From Hamadaea sp. (lineage in GTDB: Bacteria; Actinomycetota; Actinomycetes; Mycobacteriales; Micromonosporaceae), in NCBI RefSeq assembly GCF_013362815.1, contig NZ_JABFVK010000087.1:1-64000 (forward strand): 64,000 nucleotides of DNA, given 5' to 3'. A model generated the notes under the pieces. That model was not told the DNA's origin, ran no database searches, and was given only the letters and a program-made list of their open reading frames with translations. Both the position numbers and the translations under genes were made by a program. Of the stretch, positions 1 to 9,407 are shown piece after piece. Every line of letters begins with the position of its first letter. Positions within the stretch are counted from its first letter, which is position 1.

Positions 1-84
1 CGGATCACCTCGGCGGGGCTCAAGGAGAGCCACCCGCACGACATCCAGATGACCGTCGAAGCCCCGAACTACCAATCCCGCTGA
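1..84 (+). CDS. guaB: IMP dehydrogenase, C-terminal end (partial)
   Basis: Only the last 27 codons are in the window, ending at TGA 82-84. The tail contains SHPHDIQMTVEAPNY, the typical C-terminus of bacterial GuaB (IMP dehydrogenase), which oxidises IMP to XMP in GTP synthesis. The next gene starts 10 bp downstream and is guaB3, the usual actinobacterial order. The call rests on the tail motif and on this neighbourhood, since the catalytic region lies outside the window. Confidence 0.85.
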   Translation, partial: RITSAGLKESHPHDIQMTVEAPNYQSR

Positions 85-94
85 AGGGCCGCCC

Positions 95-1216
95 ATGCGT
101 GACACCGTCGAGATCGGACTGGGGAAGGCCGCGCAGCGCGGTTATCACCTCGACGACGTGGCCATCGTGCCGAGCCGCCGGACCCGGGACGTCGACGACG
201 TCTCCACCGCCTGGCAGCTCGACGCGTACCGGTTCGAGATCCCGTGCGCCGCGCATCCGAGCGACGCGACGATGTCGCCCGACCGGGTGATCGAGCTCGG
301 CCGGCTCGGCGGGCTCGGCATCCTCAACGTCGAGGGCCTGTGGACCCGGTACGAGGACCCGTCGAAGCTGCTCGCCGATCTGCGGACGGTGGTCGAGGCG
401 GACGAGCCGATCACGCCGCGGCTCCAGGAGCTGTATGCCGAGCCGATCAAACCCGAGCTGATCACCGAGCGGGTTCGCGTCATGCGGGAAGCCGGGATCA
501 CCGTGGCGGTACGCGTTTCGCCGCAGCACACGCTCGCGCTCGCCCCGGTGATCCTGGATGCGGGCGTGGATCTGCTCGTCATCCAGGGCACCGTCGTCTC
601 GGCGGAGCACGTCTCCACTGTGGACGAGCCGCTGAACCTCAAGGAGTTCATCGCCGACCTCGATCTCCCCGTGATCGTCGGCGGCTGCACGAATTACCAG
701 ACCGCGCTGCATTTGATGCGTACGGGAGCGGCCGGGGTCATCGTCGGCGTGGGCGCGGACGACGACTCCACCAGCGACACCGTGCTCGGCATCCGGGTGC
801 CGATGGCGACCGCGATCGCGGACGCGGCGGCCGCGCGCCGGGATTATCTCGACGAGACCGGTGGTCGCTACGTCCACCTGATCGCCGACGGAGACATCCA
901 CACCTCCGGCGACATCGCCCGGGCGCTCGCCTGCGGCGCCGACGCGGTCATGCTGGGCGCGCCGTTGACGCTGGCCGAGGGCGCTCCGGCCGGGGGCCTG
1001 TGGTGGCACCCGGCGGCGAGCCACCCGAAGCTGCCGCGTGGCGCGGTCGGCTACTACGCCGAGCCCATGGGCAGCCTGGAGCACGTGCTCTACGGCCCGT
1101 CCGACGACCCGTACGGCCGGATGAACCTGTTCGGCGGGCTCAAGCGCGCCATGGCCAAGTGCGGCTATCGCGACGTCAAGGAGTTCCAAAAAGTCGGCTT
1201 GATGCTCGACCGCTGA
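95..1216 (+). CDS. guaB3: GuaB3 family IMP dehydrogenase-related protein
   Basis: This 373-residue protein is a TIM-barrel member of the IMP dehydrogenase/GMP reductase superfamily, of the short actinobacterial GuaB3 type without CBS domains. It starts MRDTVEIGLGKAAQRGYHLDDV, with the phosphate-binding stretch VHLIADGDIHTSGDIARALACGADAVMLG near residues 260-290 and the characteristic end FGGLKRAMAKCGYRDVKEFQ. I do not see the IMPDH catalytic loop GSICTT, so its exact reaction is uncertain. It lies 10 bp behind guaB and probably shares its transcript. The family is known; which purine nucleotide it acts on here is inference. Confidence 0.9.
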   Translation: MRDTVEIGLGKAAQRGYHLDDVAIVPSRRTRDVDDVSTAWQLDAYRFEIPCAAHPSDATMSPDRVIELGRLGGLGILNVEGLWTRYEDPSKLLADLRTVVEADEPITPRLQELYAEPIKPELITERVRVMREAGITVAVRVSPQHTLALAPVILDAGVDLLVIQGTVVSAEHVSTVDEPLNLKEFIADLDLPVIVGGCTNYQTALHLMRTGAAGVIVGVGADDDSTSDTVLGIRVPMATAIADAAAARRDYLDETGGRYVHLIADGDIHTSGDIARALACGADAVMLGAPLTLAEGAPAGGLWWHPAASHPKLPRGAVGYYAEPMGSLEHVLYGPSDDPYGRMNLFGGLKRAMAKCGYRDVKEFQKVGLMLDR

Positions 1217-1229
1217 TAGCTTTGCTGCC

Positions 1230-2672
1230 ATGCGGCGCGGCATTCTCAGCGGTACGGTCGCCTTTCTGCTGGCCTCGGCTCTAGCCGGCTGCCAGGCGAC
1301 CGGCACGGATCCGATCACGCTGCCGTCGATGCCGACTCCGGTCGCCCCGGAGTCGGTGACGCAGGGCATCGGCTCGGCCGGAATCGGCGACCCGTACTTC
1401 CCGACGTACGGCAACGGCGGCTTCGACGTGCAGACCTACGACCTCGCGATCAAGCTCACCGCCGACGGCAGCATCGAGGGCGTCGCCACGCTCACCGCGA
1501 AGGCGACCGCCGCGCTCCAGCAGTTCAACCTCGACCTGCGCGGGCTCAAGGTGGCCGGCGTACAGGTCGGCGCGGACCCCGCCACCTTCAGCCGCGACGG
1601 CGACGAGCTGGTCATCCGGCCCAAGGTCGCGCTCACGTCGGGGTCGGCCTTCACCACGATCATCCGGTACGCCGGAAAGCCGAGCGAGATCTCATCGCTC
1701 ACGTTGGGGCAGACCGGATTCCGTCGGATCAACGGCGTCGAGTACATGGCGGGCGAGCCCGAGTCGGCGAGCACCTGGTTCCCGGTCAACGACCATCCGT
1801 CGGACAAGGCGAAGTACACGATGAGCTTCACCGTGCCGGAGGGTGAAGAGGTCATCAGCAACGGTGTGCTCGCCGGCAAACAGTCCGCCGGTGGCTGGAC
1901 GACGTGGAAGTGGCAGGTGGGCTCGCCGATGGCGTCCTACCTCAGCACTTTCGCAGTCGGAGACCTACGGACCGTCGAGAGTACGCACAACGGCAAGCCC
2001 GTCCGCATCGCGATCGCGAAGACGATCACCGGCTCCCAGGTCGAGGCGGCTGTGGCGAAGACTCCGGAGATCTGCGACTACTTCGAGCAGTACTTCGGGG
2101 CGTATCCGTTCGAGGCGTACGGGGCGATCGTGGTGGACGACCCGGAGCTGGGCTTCTCGCTGGAGACGCAGACCCGGCCGATCTATCCGGCGTCCATGGT
2201 GGACAACGGCGACCGCGGTGGCGTCGTCGCTCACGAGCTGGCGCACCAGTGGTTCGGCGACAGCGTCTCGGTGAAGCAGTGGGCCGACATCTGGCTCAAT
2301 GAAGGGTTCGCCACGTACGCCCAATGGATGTGGCAGGAGCACGCTGGTGGACCGACGGTCTCCGGCCAGTTCGAGAGCCAATACCGCAACGAGTTCAGCC
2401 CCATCTGGCGTACGCCGCCGGCCGCGCCCGGCGCGAGTAAGGTCTTCAGCAGCTCGGTCTATCAACGGGGCGGCATGGCGCTGCATGCACTGCGGCTGAA
2501 GGTCGGCGACGAGAAGTTCTTCTCGATCCTCAGGACCTGGGCGGCGGAGAAGCGGGACGGCAATGGGACGACGTCGGAGTTCCAGGCGGTCGCGGAGCGG
2601 ATCAGCGGGCAGTCGTTGCAGGCGCTGTTCCAGGACTGGCTATACGACACCGATCGGCCGGCTCACCCCTAG
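1230..2672 (+). CDS. M1 family metallopeptidase, lipoprotein
   Basis: This 480-residue zinc aminopeptidase-like protein has a lipoprotein signal (MRRGILSGTVAFLLASALAGC, lipobox LAGC with Cys21), so it should be anchored outside the membrane. The zinc site is complete: H335-E336-x-x-H339 followed after 18 residues by E358 in WLNEGFATY, the M1 spacing. The GAMEN exopeptidase motif is replaced by GFSLETQT (around residue 310), as in other actinobacterial M1 lipoproteins. It starts 13 bp after guaB3. It interrupts the guaB-guaB3-GMC oxidoreductase order seen in mycobacteria. Its substrate cannot be read from the sequence. Confidence 0.88.
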   Translation: MRRGILSGTVAFLLASALAGCQATGTDPITLPSMPTPVAPESVTQGIGSAGIGDPYFPTYGNGGFDVQTYDLAIKLTADGSIEGVATLTAKATAALQQFNLDLRGLKVAGVQVGADPATFSRDGDELVIRPKVALTSGSAFTTIIRYAGKPSEISSLTLGQTGFRRINGVEYMAGEPESASTWFPVNDHPSDKAKYTMSFTVPEGEEVISNGVLAGKQSAGGWTTWKWQVGSPMASYLSTFAVGDLRTVESTHNGKPVRIAIAKTITGSQVEAAVAKTPEICDYFEQYFGAYPFEAYGAIVVDDPELGFSLETQTRPIYPASMVDNGDRGGVVAHELAHQWFGDSVSVKQWADIWLNEGFATYAQWMWQEHAGGPTVSGQFESQYRNEFSPIWRTPPAAPGASKVFSSSVYQRGGMALHALRLKVGDEKFFSILRTWAAEKRDGNGTTSEFQAVAERISGQSLQALFQDWLYDTDRPAHP

Positions 2673-2705
2673 CGGCACAGGTTACTCGGTGGTAATAATC
2701 CACGG

Positions 2706-4409
2706 ATGAGGTTCGACGTCGTCGTCATCGGCTCCGGGTTCGGCGGGAGTGTGGCCGCGTTGCGGCTGGCCGAGAAGGGGTATTCGGTCGCCGTGCTGGA
2801 GGCCGGCCGCCGGTTCGCCGACGCCGACTTCGCCAAGACGAGCTGGCGACTGCGGCGCTATCTGTGGGCGCCCGCGCTCGGCTGCTACGGCATACAGCGG
2901 ATCACCTTGCTGCGCCCGGCCAAGGGTCAGCGGGGTGCCGGGGTGATGGTGCTGTCCGGTGCGGGCGTCGGCGGCGGCAGCCTCGTGTACGCCAACACGC
3001 TCTACCGCCCGCTGCCCGACTTCTACGCCGATCCCCAGTGGCGTGGGATCACCGACTGGGCCGACGAACTGGCCCCGCACTACGACCAGGCCGAGCGCAT
3101 GCTCGGGGTGGTGACCTACGACCGGATGACCCCGCCGGACGTGGCGATGAAGAAGGTCGCCGAGCGGATGGGCGTCGGTAAGTCGTTCCGGCTGACCCCG
3201 GTGGGCGTGCATCTGGGCCGTCCCGGCGAGAAGGTCGCCGACCCGTACTTCGGTGGTGTGGGGCCGGATCGGACCGGGTGTCTGCATTGTGGACAGTGCA
3301 TGACGGGTTGCCGGCACGGCGCGAAGAACACCCTGATGAAGAACTATCTCCATCTCGCCGAGCAGCTCGGTGCGCAGGTGTACGCGTACACGACGGTGAC
3401 CCGGGTGGCGGCGAACCCCGCAGGCGGCTATCGGATCGAAATCGAGCGGACGAACGCCCGATTCCGCAAGCGCTCCCGGGCGATCGGCGGGGGCGTGATC
3501 GAGGCGGATCAGGTCGTCTTCGCGGCTGGAGCGCTCGGCACCCAACGGCTCCTGCATGCCGCCCGTCACTCCGGCGACCTGCCCGCACTGTCGCCTCGTG
3601 TCGGCGCGCTGACGCGTACCAACTCGGAGGCGTTGCTCGGCGCGGCGATGCGGTTGGGCGACTTCAAGCGCGGCGGCGTCGACTACAGCGAAGGCGTAGC
3701 CATCACTAGCTCGTTCCACCCCGACTCGCGTACGCACATCGAACCGGTCCGCTACGGCAAGGGCTCCAACGCGATGGGGCTGCTCCAGAGTCTCCTGGTC
3801 GACGGTGGTCCCCGGCGGCCGCTGCGCTGGCTGGGCACGATGCTGCGACAGCCGCTGACGACCGCGCAGATGATCCTCGTACGCCGCTGGTCGGAACGCA
3901 CGATCATCGCGTTGGTCATGCAGTCCCTCGACAACTCCCTGGCGACGGTGTGGCACCGGCGATCGCTGCGCGCCCGGCACGGCCACGGCGAGCCCAACCC
4001 GACCTGGATTCCGGCCGGAAATCAGGCGGTACGCCTCCTCGCCGACGAGATCGGCGGGATACCGGGCGGCTCGGTGCCCGAGGCGTTCAACGTCCCGATG
4101 ACGGCGCACATCCTGGGTGGTGCTGCGATCGGAGCCACCGCCGAAGACGGCGTCGTAGACGCGTACCACCGGATCTTCGGACACGACGGCCTGCACGTCG
4201 TCGACGGGGCCGCGGTGACCGCGAACCTGGGGGTGAACCCGTCGCTGACGATCACCGCGCAGGCCGAGCGGGCCTTCTCGTTCTGGCCGAACAAGGGTGA
4301 GGCGGATCCGCGGCCGCCGCTGGGCGCGGCCTACGCCCGGATCGAACCGGTCTTCCCAGCTCACCCGGCCGTGCCGGACACCGCTCCGGCGGCCCTGACG
4401 AGACGCTGA
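2706..4409 (+). CDS. GMC-type FAD oxidoreductase (ChoD-like) with four-cysteine motif
   Basis: The 567-residue protein opens with the FAD-binding motif [21 protein letters not shown] (residues 5-25) and ends with the GMC C-terminal block containing MTAHILGG and [18 protein letters not shown]. Its position between guaB3 and guaA matches ChoD, the putative cholesterol oxidase of Mycobacterium. Residues 192-202 read [11 protein letters not shown], that is Cys192-x2-Cys195-x2-Cys198-x3-Cys202, the same spacing as a [4Fe-4S] ferredoxin ligand set, followed by RHGAKNTL. The substrate is unknown; sterol oxidation is only a family-level guess. It is probably cytoplasmic, as no signal peptide is visible. 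Confidence 0.85.
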   Translation: MRFDVVVIGSGFGGSVAALRLAEKGYSVAVLEAGRRFADADFAKTSWRLRRYLWAPALGCYGIQRITLLRPAKGQRGAGVMVLSGAGVGGGSLVYANTLYRPLPDFYADPQWRGITDWADELAPHYDQAERMLGVVTYDRMTPPDVAMKKVAERMGVGKSFRLTPVGVHLGRPGEKVADPYFGGVGPDRTGCLHCGQCMTGCRHGAKNTLMKNYLHLAEQLGAQVYAYTTVTRVAANPAGGYRIEIERTNARFRKRSRAIGGGVIEADQVVFAAGALGTQRLLHAARHSGDLPALSPRVGALTRTNSEALLGAAMRLGDFKRGGVDYSEGVAITSSFHPDSRTHIEPVRYGKGSNAMGLLQSLLVDGGPRRPLRWLGTMLRQPLTTAQMILVRRWSERTIIALVMQSLDNSLATVWHRRSLRARHGHGEPNPTWIPAGNQAVRLLADEIGGIPGGSVPEAFNVPMTAHILGGAAIGATAEDGVVDAYHRIFGHDGLHVVDGAAVTANLGVNPSLTITAQAERAFSFWPNKGEADPRPPLGAAYARIEPVFPAHPAVPDTAPAALTRR

Positions 4410-4440
4410 TCACAGCGGTCCGCACGATAGGGTTGACGGC

Positions 4441-5991
4441 ATGACGACGCCGCGCCCGGTCCTCGTGGTGGACTTCGGAGCCCAGTACGCCCAGCTGATC
4501 GCCCGCCGAGTACGCGAGGCGAAGGTCTACTCGGAGATCGTGCCGCATTCGATGCCGATCGCCGAGATGCTGGCGAAGGATCCGGCCGCGATCATCCTGT
4601 CGGGCGGCCCGTCGAGCGTCTACGAGCCGGGCGCGCCGCAGATCGACGCGAAGCTGTTCGACGCGGACGTGCCGGTTTTCGGCATCTGCTACGGCTTCCA
4701 GGCGATGGCGCAGGCGCTCGGTGGCACGGTGGCGCACACTGGCAAGCGGGAGTTCGGCGGGACTGTCCTGCAGCTGGCCGGAGACAGCACGCTGATGGGC
4801 GGGCTGCCGGCCGAGCAGAGCGTGTGGATGAGCCACGGCGACTCAGTCTCCGCAGCGCCGCAGGGCTTCACCGTGACCGCCTCCTCGGCGGGCGCGCCGG
4901 TGGCCGCGTTCGAGCACGTCGCACAGGGCTTCGCCGGAGTGCAGTTCCACCCGGAGGTCGGGCATACGCCGCACGGCCAGAAGATGCTGGAGCGCTTCCT
5001 CTACGACATCGCGAAGATCGAGCCCACCTGGACCATGGGCAACATCATCGACGACCAGGTCGCCGCCATTCAGACCCAGGTCGGCTCGGCCGAGGTGATC
5101 TGCGGGCTGTCGGGCGGCGTCGACTCGGCGGTGGCCGCCGCGCTCGTCCACAAGGCCGTCGGCGACCAGCTCACCTGCGTCTTCGTGGACCACGGGCTGC
5201 TCCGGGCGGGCGAGGCCGAGCAGGTCGAGCGCGATTACGTCGCCGCGACCGGGATCAAGCTGAAGGTCGTGGACGCCGCCGAGCGTTTCCTGACCGCGCT
5301 CGCCGGCGTCACCGACCCCGAGCAGAAGCGCAAGATCATCGGCCGGGAGTTCATCCGGGTCTTCGAGGCGGCCGCCCGCGAGATCGCGTCCGTCGGCGAC
5401 GTCCGGTTCCTCGTGCAGGGCACGCTCTACCCGGACGTCGTCGAGTCCGGCGGCGGCACCGGCACCGCCAACATCAAGTCCCACCACAACGTCGGCGGCC
5501 TGCCCGATGACCTTCAGTTCCAGCTGGTCGAGCCGCTGCGTACGCTGTTCAAGGACGAGGTCCGGACGCTCGGCGCCACCCTCGGCCTGCCCGACGAGAT
5601 GGTCTGGCGGCACCCGTTCCCCGGCCCCGGCCTCGCCATCCGGATCATCGGCGCGGTCGACCGCGAGCGCCTCGACATCCTGCGCGCCGCCGACAAGATC
5701 GCCCGCGAGGAGCTGACCGCCGCCGGGCTCGACCGCGACGTCTGGCAGTTCCCGGTGGTGCTGCTCGCCGACGTCCGGTCGGTGGGCGTACAGGGCGATG
5801 GGCGTACCTATGGGCACCCGGTGGTCCTCCGGCCGGTGTCCAGTGAGGACGCCATGACGGCGGACTGGTCGCGGCTGCCCAACGACGTCATCGCCCAGAT
5901 CTCGACCCGGATCACCAACGAGGTCCGCGAGGTCAACCGGGTGGTGCTCGACGTGACCAGCAAGCCCCCGGGCACCATCGAGTGGGAGTAA
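4441..5991 (+). CDS. guaA: GMP synthase (glutamine-hydrolysing)
   Basis: GuaA aminates XMP to GMP with glutamine and ATP. The 516-residue length is normal. The N-terminal class I glutaminase has the triad Cys83 (FGICYGFQ), His170 and Glu172 (QFHPEV). The ATP pyrophosphatase P-loop SGGVDS is at residues 224-229, and the C-terminal dimerisation domain ends KPPGTIEWE, the family signature. It lies 31 bp downstream of the GMC oxidoreductase and completes a purine-linked cluster. The ATG at 4441 gives the expected N-terminus for GuaA. Confidence 0.98.
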   Translation: MTTPRPVLVVDFGAQYAQLIARRVREAKVYSEIVPHSMPIAEMLAKDPAAIILSGGPSSVYEPGAPQIDAKLFDADVPVFGICYGFQAMAQALGGTVAHTGKREFGGTVLQLAGDSTLMGGLPAEQSVWMSHGDSVSAAPQGFTVTASSAGAPVAAFEHVAQGFAGVQFHPEVGHTPHGQKMLERFLYDIAKIEPTWTMGNIIDDQVAAIQTQVGSAEVICGLSGGVDSAVAAALVHKAVGDQLTCVFVDHGLLRAGEAEQVERDYVAATGIKLKVVDAAERFLTALAGVTDPEQKRKIIGREFIRVFEAAAREIASVGDVRFLVQGTLYPDVVESGGGTGTANIKSHHNVGGLPDDLQFQLVEPLRTLFKDEVRTLGATLGLPDEMVWRHPFPGPGLAIRIIGAVDRERLDILRAADKIAREELTAAGLDRDVWQFPVVLLADVRSVGVQGDGRTYGHPVVLRPVSSEDAMTADWSRLPNDVIAQISTRITNEVREVNRVVLDVTSKPPGTIEWE

Positions 5992-6000
5992 CCCCTTCGC

Positions 6001-6062
6001 GTTGATCATGAACCTAAGGTCCGCCTCGTCGGCGTGTCGGACCACCGAACCTCATGATCAAC
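6001..6062. repeat. Dispersed inverted repeat, family B, copy 1
   Basis: A 62-bp element with outer arms GTTGATCATGA / TCATGATCAAC and an inner GGTCCG/CGGACC pair. It fills the gap between the convergent 3' ends of guaA (9 bp away) and the NUDIX gene (6 bp away). Related copies are at 27054-27114 and 35548-35609. There is no T-run beside it, so a terminator role is possible but not shown. Confidence 0.8.
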
Positions 6063-6068
6063 TGACGA

Positions 6069-7064
6069 CTACAGGCCTGCGGCTTTGAGGGCGTCCGCGG
6101 TGACTTCGGTCATCTCATCCTCCGTGAGGGCCTCGACTTCGTCCTTGGGGAGCCAGTAGGCACCGGAGGTCGAGCCGCCTTTGTCATGAACGCGGGGCTG
6201 AGTGGCCCTCTCGACGGTGACTCGGTAGAAGGCGCGTACGCCGTGCCAGTCGATCGGGAAGCCTTCGGGCCCCAGCGACGCCGGATCACGGTGGCTGGCC
6301 ACGCCCAGGAGCCCGCCCAGCCGCCCGGCCTGCCCGGTCTCCTCGAGCAGTTCCCGGATCAGCGCGTGCGCCGGCTGCTCGCCGAAGTCCGTGCCGCCGC
6401 CGGGTAGGTGCCAGCGCCCCTCGCCGGGGTACCCGGGGGAGACCCGGGTCAGCAGCACCCGGTCGAGCCGGTCGGTCGCCACCGCGTACGCCGCGAAGCG
6501 CTGCGTGCGGTGCAACCCGTCGTTACCTTCCTCGATATGGAAGCTGGGGAAGTCGGGGATCTCGTCGGGCCGCAGGTCCACCTCGGCGGCCGGTACGCCG
6601 AGCGCGTCAGCGGTGAACGGGCGCAGCAACAACTGCCCGGCTTCGTCGAGCGGAACCCAGCGGACTAGGTCGGTCGCCTGATCGTGCCTTTCCCGGAGGG
6701 CACCCCCGCGGATTCGACCCGAATAGATGAGCCGATCGGTGTGAATCGTGACGCCGCGGTGCGGCAGGGCGCGCAGGTCGGCGAGGACGTCGCGGAGCCC
6801 GGTCAGGGAGATCGACAAGCCGGTCTCGGCCGCCGTCTCCCGGATCGCCGTGTCGTTGGGGTGCTCACCGTGGTCGACGGCGCCACCGGGGAGGGACCAG
6901 ACGCCGGGCGTGCCCGACCGGTCGGAGTTGCGGACCAGGAGGATCTCCTGCCGTCCGGGATGTGCCGCATCCTCGCGGCTCACCACGGCGTACGCGGCGA
7001 TCCGGCGTACCGGAGCAAGCCGGTCGCCGGCTCCGTCAAGGGAGAGCTCGACGTCGGTAGTCAC
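6069..7064 (-). CDS. Tandem NUDIX hydrolase (two NUDIX domains)
   Basis: The 331-residue protein carries two NUDIX domains. The first box (GGAVDHGEHPNDTAIRETAAE, about residues 60-82) has Ala in place of the first Glu of the REuxEE core. The second box (GGGTDFGEQPAHALIRELLEE, about residues 222-243) keeps the RExxEE metal ligands. NUDIX enzymes hydrolyse nucleoside diphosphates linked to another moiety; the substrate is unknown. It is transcribed divergently from a paralogue with the same double-domain layout that starts 151 bp away. The N-terminal domain may have lost activity and kept a binding or structural role (inference). Confidence 0.88.
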   Translation of the reverse strand: MTTDVELSLDGAGDRLAPVRRIAAYAVVSREDAAHPGRQEILLVRNSDRSGTPGVWSLPGGAVDHGEHPNDTAIRETAAETGLSISLTGLRDVLADLRALPHRGVTIHTDRLIYSGRIRGGALRERHDQATDLVRWVPLDEAGQLLLRPFTADALGVPAAEVDLRPDEIPDFPSFHIEEGNDGLHRTQRFAAYAVATDRLDRVLLTRVSPGYPGEGRWHLPGGGTDFGEQPAHALIRELLEETGQAGRLGGLLGVASHRDPASLGPEGFPIDWHGVRAFYRVTVERATQPRVHDKGGSTSGAYWLPKDEVEALTEDEMTEVTADALKAAGL

Positions 7065-7215
7065 AGAGAATCATTCTCCCGCCAGGCGAAGATCCTGGCA
7101 AGATGTCCGATTCCACATGCTGAGCAGATTCGCAGCGTCCGATGCCTGGAAGCGTTTACCCCACGGCCATCCGAGGCGGTCCCAGCGCGTCGCCCGGTGC
7201 CGCTACGGTGAAGCC
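7065..7215. promoter_or_regulatory. Divergent promoter region between two NUDIX genes
   Basis: The 151 bp between the starts of the two divergent tandem-NUDIX genes must hold both promoters. I see AATCATTCTCC at 7070-7080 on the side of the leftward gene, but no convincing -35/-10 pair and no clear operator palindrome. Confidence 0.4.
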
Positions 7216-8094
7216 GTGGAGAAGCGTCGGAGAATCGGGGCATACGGGGTCGTACGCGACGAGCAAGGGCGAGTCCTGCTGGTCTCCGGGTCGTCGGCGC
7301 CCACCCCGCGATGGCACCTGCCCGGGGGCGGTCTCGATCACGCGGAGGATCCACGCGCTGCGGTGATCCGGGAGTTCCAGGAGGAGACCGGATTCGACGT
7401 CGAGGTCGTCGGCGTACGCGACGTGTCCGCCGATCTGATCGAGTTTCCGCAGCTCGGCGTCCTTCAGCACCACGATCGGCTGGTCTTCGACGTGAAGATC
7501 GTCGCCGGGACGCTCACCCCGGAGGAGGGCGAACTCGCCGAGTGGATCGATCCGGAGTCCGTCGAGCTCGTTCCGTTCGCCGCCCGGGTCCTGCTCGGAT
7601 CGGACCTCGGCAACGAGATCAACCAGCGAAGCCGGCCGTTCGACGATCCGGAGGAACCGGCCAACCGCGTCCGGCGGTTCGCGGCGTACGGGTTGATCAC
7701 CGATCCGGACGGCCGGGTGCTACTCAGCCAGATCGCCCGCGGCTACCCCGGCGAGGGGCGGTGGCATCTGCCCGGCGGCGGCACGGACTTCGGCGAGCAG
7801 CCGACGCAGGCGGTGGTCCGGGAGGTCTTCGAGGAGACCGGCCAGCGGGCCGAGGTGGGCGAGCTGCTCGACGTGTCGTTCTTCCACAATCCGGCGGCCA
7901 TGGGCCCGGAGGGCGTGCCGATGGACTGGTTCTCGGTCCGCTCCGTGTTCCGCGGCACGGTGAGCTCGCCCACATCGGCGACGGTCACCGAGGCCGCCGG
8001 TGGCTCGACCGCACAGTCGGGCTGGTTCCTCCCGGCCGAGGTCGCGACGCTGACGATCACCGATCTCACCCGGCGGGCGATGCGCCGCCTGTGA
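7216..8094 (+). CDS. Tandem NUDIX hydrolase (two NUDIX domains), paralogue
   Basis: The 292-residue protein starts at GTG 7216 (VEKRRRIGAYGVVRDEQGR); this start places the first NUDIX fold at the N-terminus as in its neighbour. The open frame extends further upstream, but that stretch overlaps the divergent gene and has no family content. The first box is GGGLDHAEDPRAAVIREFQEE, the second GGGTDFGEQPTQAVVREVFEE; both keep the RExxEE residues, unlike the first domain of the divergent paralogue. The second domain (RWHLPGGGTDFGEQP) is nearly identical in the two proteins, which points to duplication of a double-domain gene. Substrate unknown. Confidence 0.87.
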   Translation: MEKRRRIGAYGVVRDEQGRVLLVSGSSAPTPRWHLPGGGLDHAEDPRAAVIREFQEETGFDVEVVGVRDVSADLIEFPQLGVLQHHDRLVFDVKIVAGTLTPEEGELAEWIDPESVELVPFAARVLLGSDLGNEINQRSRPFDDPEEPANRVRRFAAYGLITDPDGRVLLSQIARGYPGEGRWHLPGGGTDFGEQPTQAVVREVFEETGQRAEVGELLDVSFFHNPAAMGPEGVPMDWFSVRSVFRGTVSSPTSATVTEAAGGSTAQSGWFLPAEVATLTITDLTRRAMRRL

Positions 8095-8360
8095 CGGCGG
8101 TAGCAGAGAACGGTGGATGCCTTCGGGTAGAGTTGATGCCCGATAGATCCGTGCTGGTCACGTTCTGTAGTTGATCTACCAGCCGTTATGCCCCCTCGGG
8201 ATGCGAAATATCCTCGACAATCGGACCGAATCGCCTGTGAATCGCCGGTCTGAGTCCTCGATGGGTATCGCCAAGCCGTGCCCGGATGTGCGATCGTGTA
8301 CCGCACAGCCGAGCGGCCGTCGAGGCGGCGGAGAGGAACCGTTCGGCGATGGAGGGACAC
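8095..8360. other. Intergenic region upstream of pssA
   Basis: 266 bp without a supported gene. It contains GGTAGAGTTGAT (from 8126) and a partial reverse-complement TTGATCTACC (from 8172), which could pair as a long-range hairpin, and the pssA ribosome-binding site GGAGG at 8351-8355. No promoter is convincing. Confidence 0.4.
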
Positions 8361-9350
8361 GTGCCGAGAGCCATCTGGCGTCGGCGCCGTACGACGGACA
8401 GCCCGCGCCCGCAAGGGCGGCAATGGGCCGGCCGCCTGCGTCAGGGCAGTAGTTTCGCCCGGCAGATGCTGCTGGTTCGGGTGGGTCGTCAGCGCGGTGC
8501 GACACCGGTCATCGACGCCCCTGTGCCGAGCGCCACACGGCTGCCGGACCTCGACCCGCGGAGCCTGGCTCAGATCGAGGCACTCGCCCCGGTCAGCCCC
8601 GCCCCGATCGTGACGGTCGAGGTGCCCGCGACTCCCGTGCCGCCCGCACCCATTCCACTGCTCCCGGGCGAGCGGTCCGTCAGCCGCCGGGTCAAGTTCG
8701 CCGTGGTCCAGGGCTGCACCCTGGCCAGCCTGCTGCTGGGCATGACGGCGATCATGCTGGCAGTGGCCGGAGCGGACCCCCGACTCGGCGCTGCCTGCCT
8801 GCTCGCCTGCATCACCTTCGACGGGCTCGACGGGGCGCTGGCCCGCAAGTTCGGCGTCGCCAGCCCGTTCGGCGTACAGATGGACTCGCTGGGCGACATG
8901 ACGAGTTTCGGCATCGCCGCGCCCGTCGTCGTCTACGCCGCGCTGCGTGGCGAGGTGCCGACCGGCGTCCTGATCGGGACGTGTGCGCTGGTCGCCGCAT
9001 GTGCCGCGATCCGGCTCGCCCGGTTCAACGTCTCGCCCAAGGACGGCCGCTTCTTCTGCGGCGTGCCGACGACGATGGCGGCGGCGGTACTCGCCCTGAG
9101 CGTGCTGCTCGGTCTGGGCCTGCCCGGTTCGGTGATGGTCGCCGGAGTCGCGCTCATCGCGATCGCGATGGTCTCCAGCTTCCCCTACGCCAAACTCGTG
9201 AAGGTCTTCCGGCTGCCCCCGTGGCTGCTCATCCTGCCCGTCTTCGGCGCGCTGCTCAATCCGCGGCTCACCTTCGGCTTGGTGGTGCTCGCCTACCTGC
9301 TGAGCGGTCCGCTGCTGTGGGCGTATCAGCGCAAGAGCGCGCGAGTCTAG
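8361..9350 (+). CDS. pssA: CDP-diacylglycerol--serine O-phosphatidyltransferase
   Basis: PssA makes phosphatidylserine from CDP-diacylglycerol and serine in the membrane. The CDP-alcohol phosphotransferase motif is complete, DG-x2-AR-x8-G-x3-D-x3-D, read in DGALARKFGVASPFGVQMD followed by SLGD. About six to seven hydrophobic segments follow residue 110. I chose GTG 8361 because GGAGG at 8351-8355 lies 5 bp before it; an ATG at 8349 and further upstream codons are also open. The first ~100 residues are Arg- and Pro-rich and poorly structured. The convergent neighbour is phosphatidylserine decarboxylase, so the two genes give phosphatidylethanolamine. Length is 329 residues. Confidence 0.9.
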   Translation: MPRAIWRRRRTTDSPRPQGRQWAGRLRQGSSFARQMLLVRVGRQRGATPVIDAPVPSATRLPDLDPRSLAQIEALAPVSPAPIVTVEVPATPVPPAPIPLLPGERSVSRRVKFAVVQGCTLASLLLGMTAIMLAVAGADPRLGAACLLACITFDGLDGALARKFGVASPFGVQMDSLGDMTSFGIAAPVVVYAALRGEVPTGVLIGTCALVAACAAIRLARFNVSPKDGRFFCGVPTTMAAAVLALSVLLGLGLPGSVMVAGVALIAIAMVSSFPYAKLVKVFRLPPWLLILPVFGALLNPRLTFGLVVLAYLLSGPLLWAYQRKSARV

Positions 9351-9363
9351 ACGAAGCGCAAGC

Positions 9364-9400
9364 AAACGGCGCGCCTGGTCACCAGGCGCGCCGTTCTTGC
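9364..9400. terminator. Bidirectional terminator between pssA and psd
   Basis: A perfect 13-bp stem (CGGCGCGCCTGGT with its complement, 9367-9393, 1-nt centre) flanked by AAA on the left and TTCTT on the right. It lies between the convergent 3' ends of pssA and psd and can serve both. Confidence 0.85.
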
Positions 9401-9407
9401 CTTTTCG

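Noticed and set aside
2682-4364. Long open frame on the minus strand opposite the GMC oxidoreductase
   Set aside because: It mirrors the real gene in high-GC DNA, has Arg/His/Gly-rich composition and no domain motifs. Many similar antisense frames (for example 17271-19859, 4843-6045) were dropped for the same reason.
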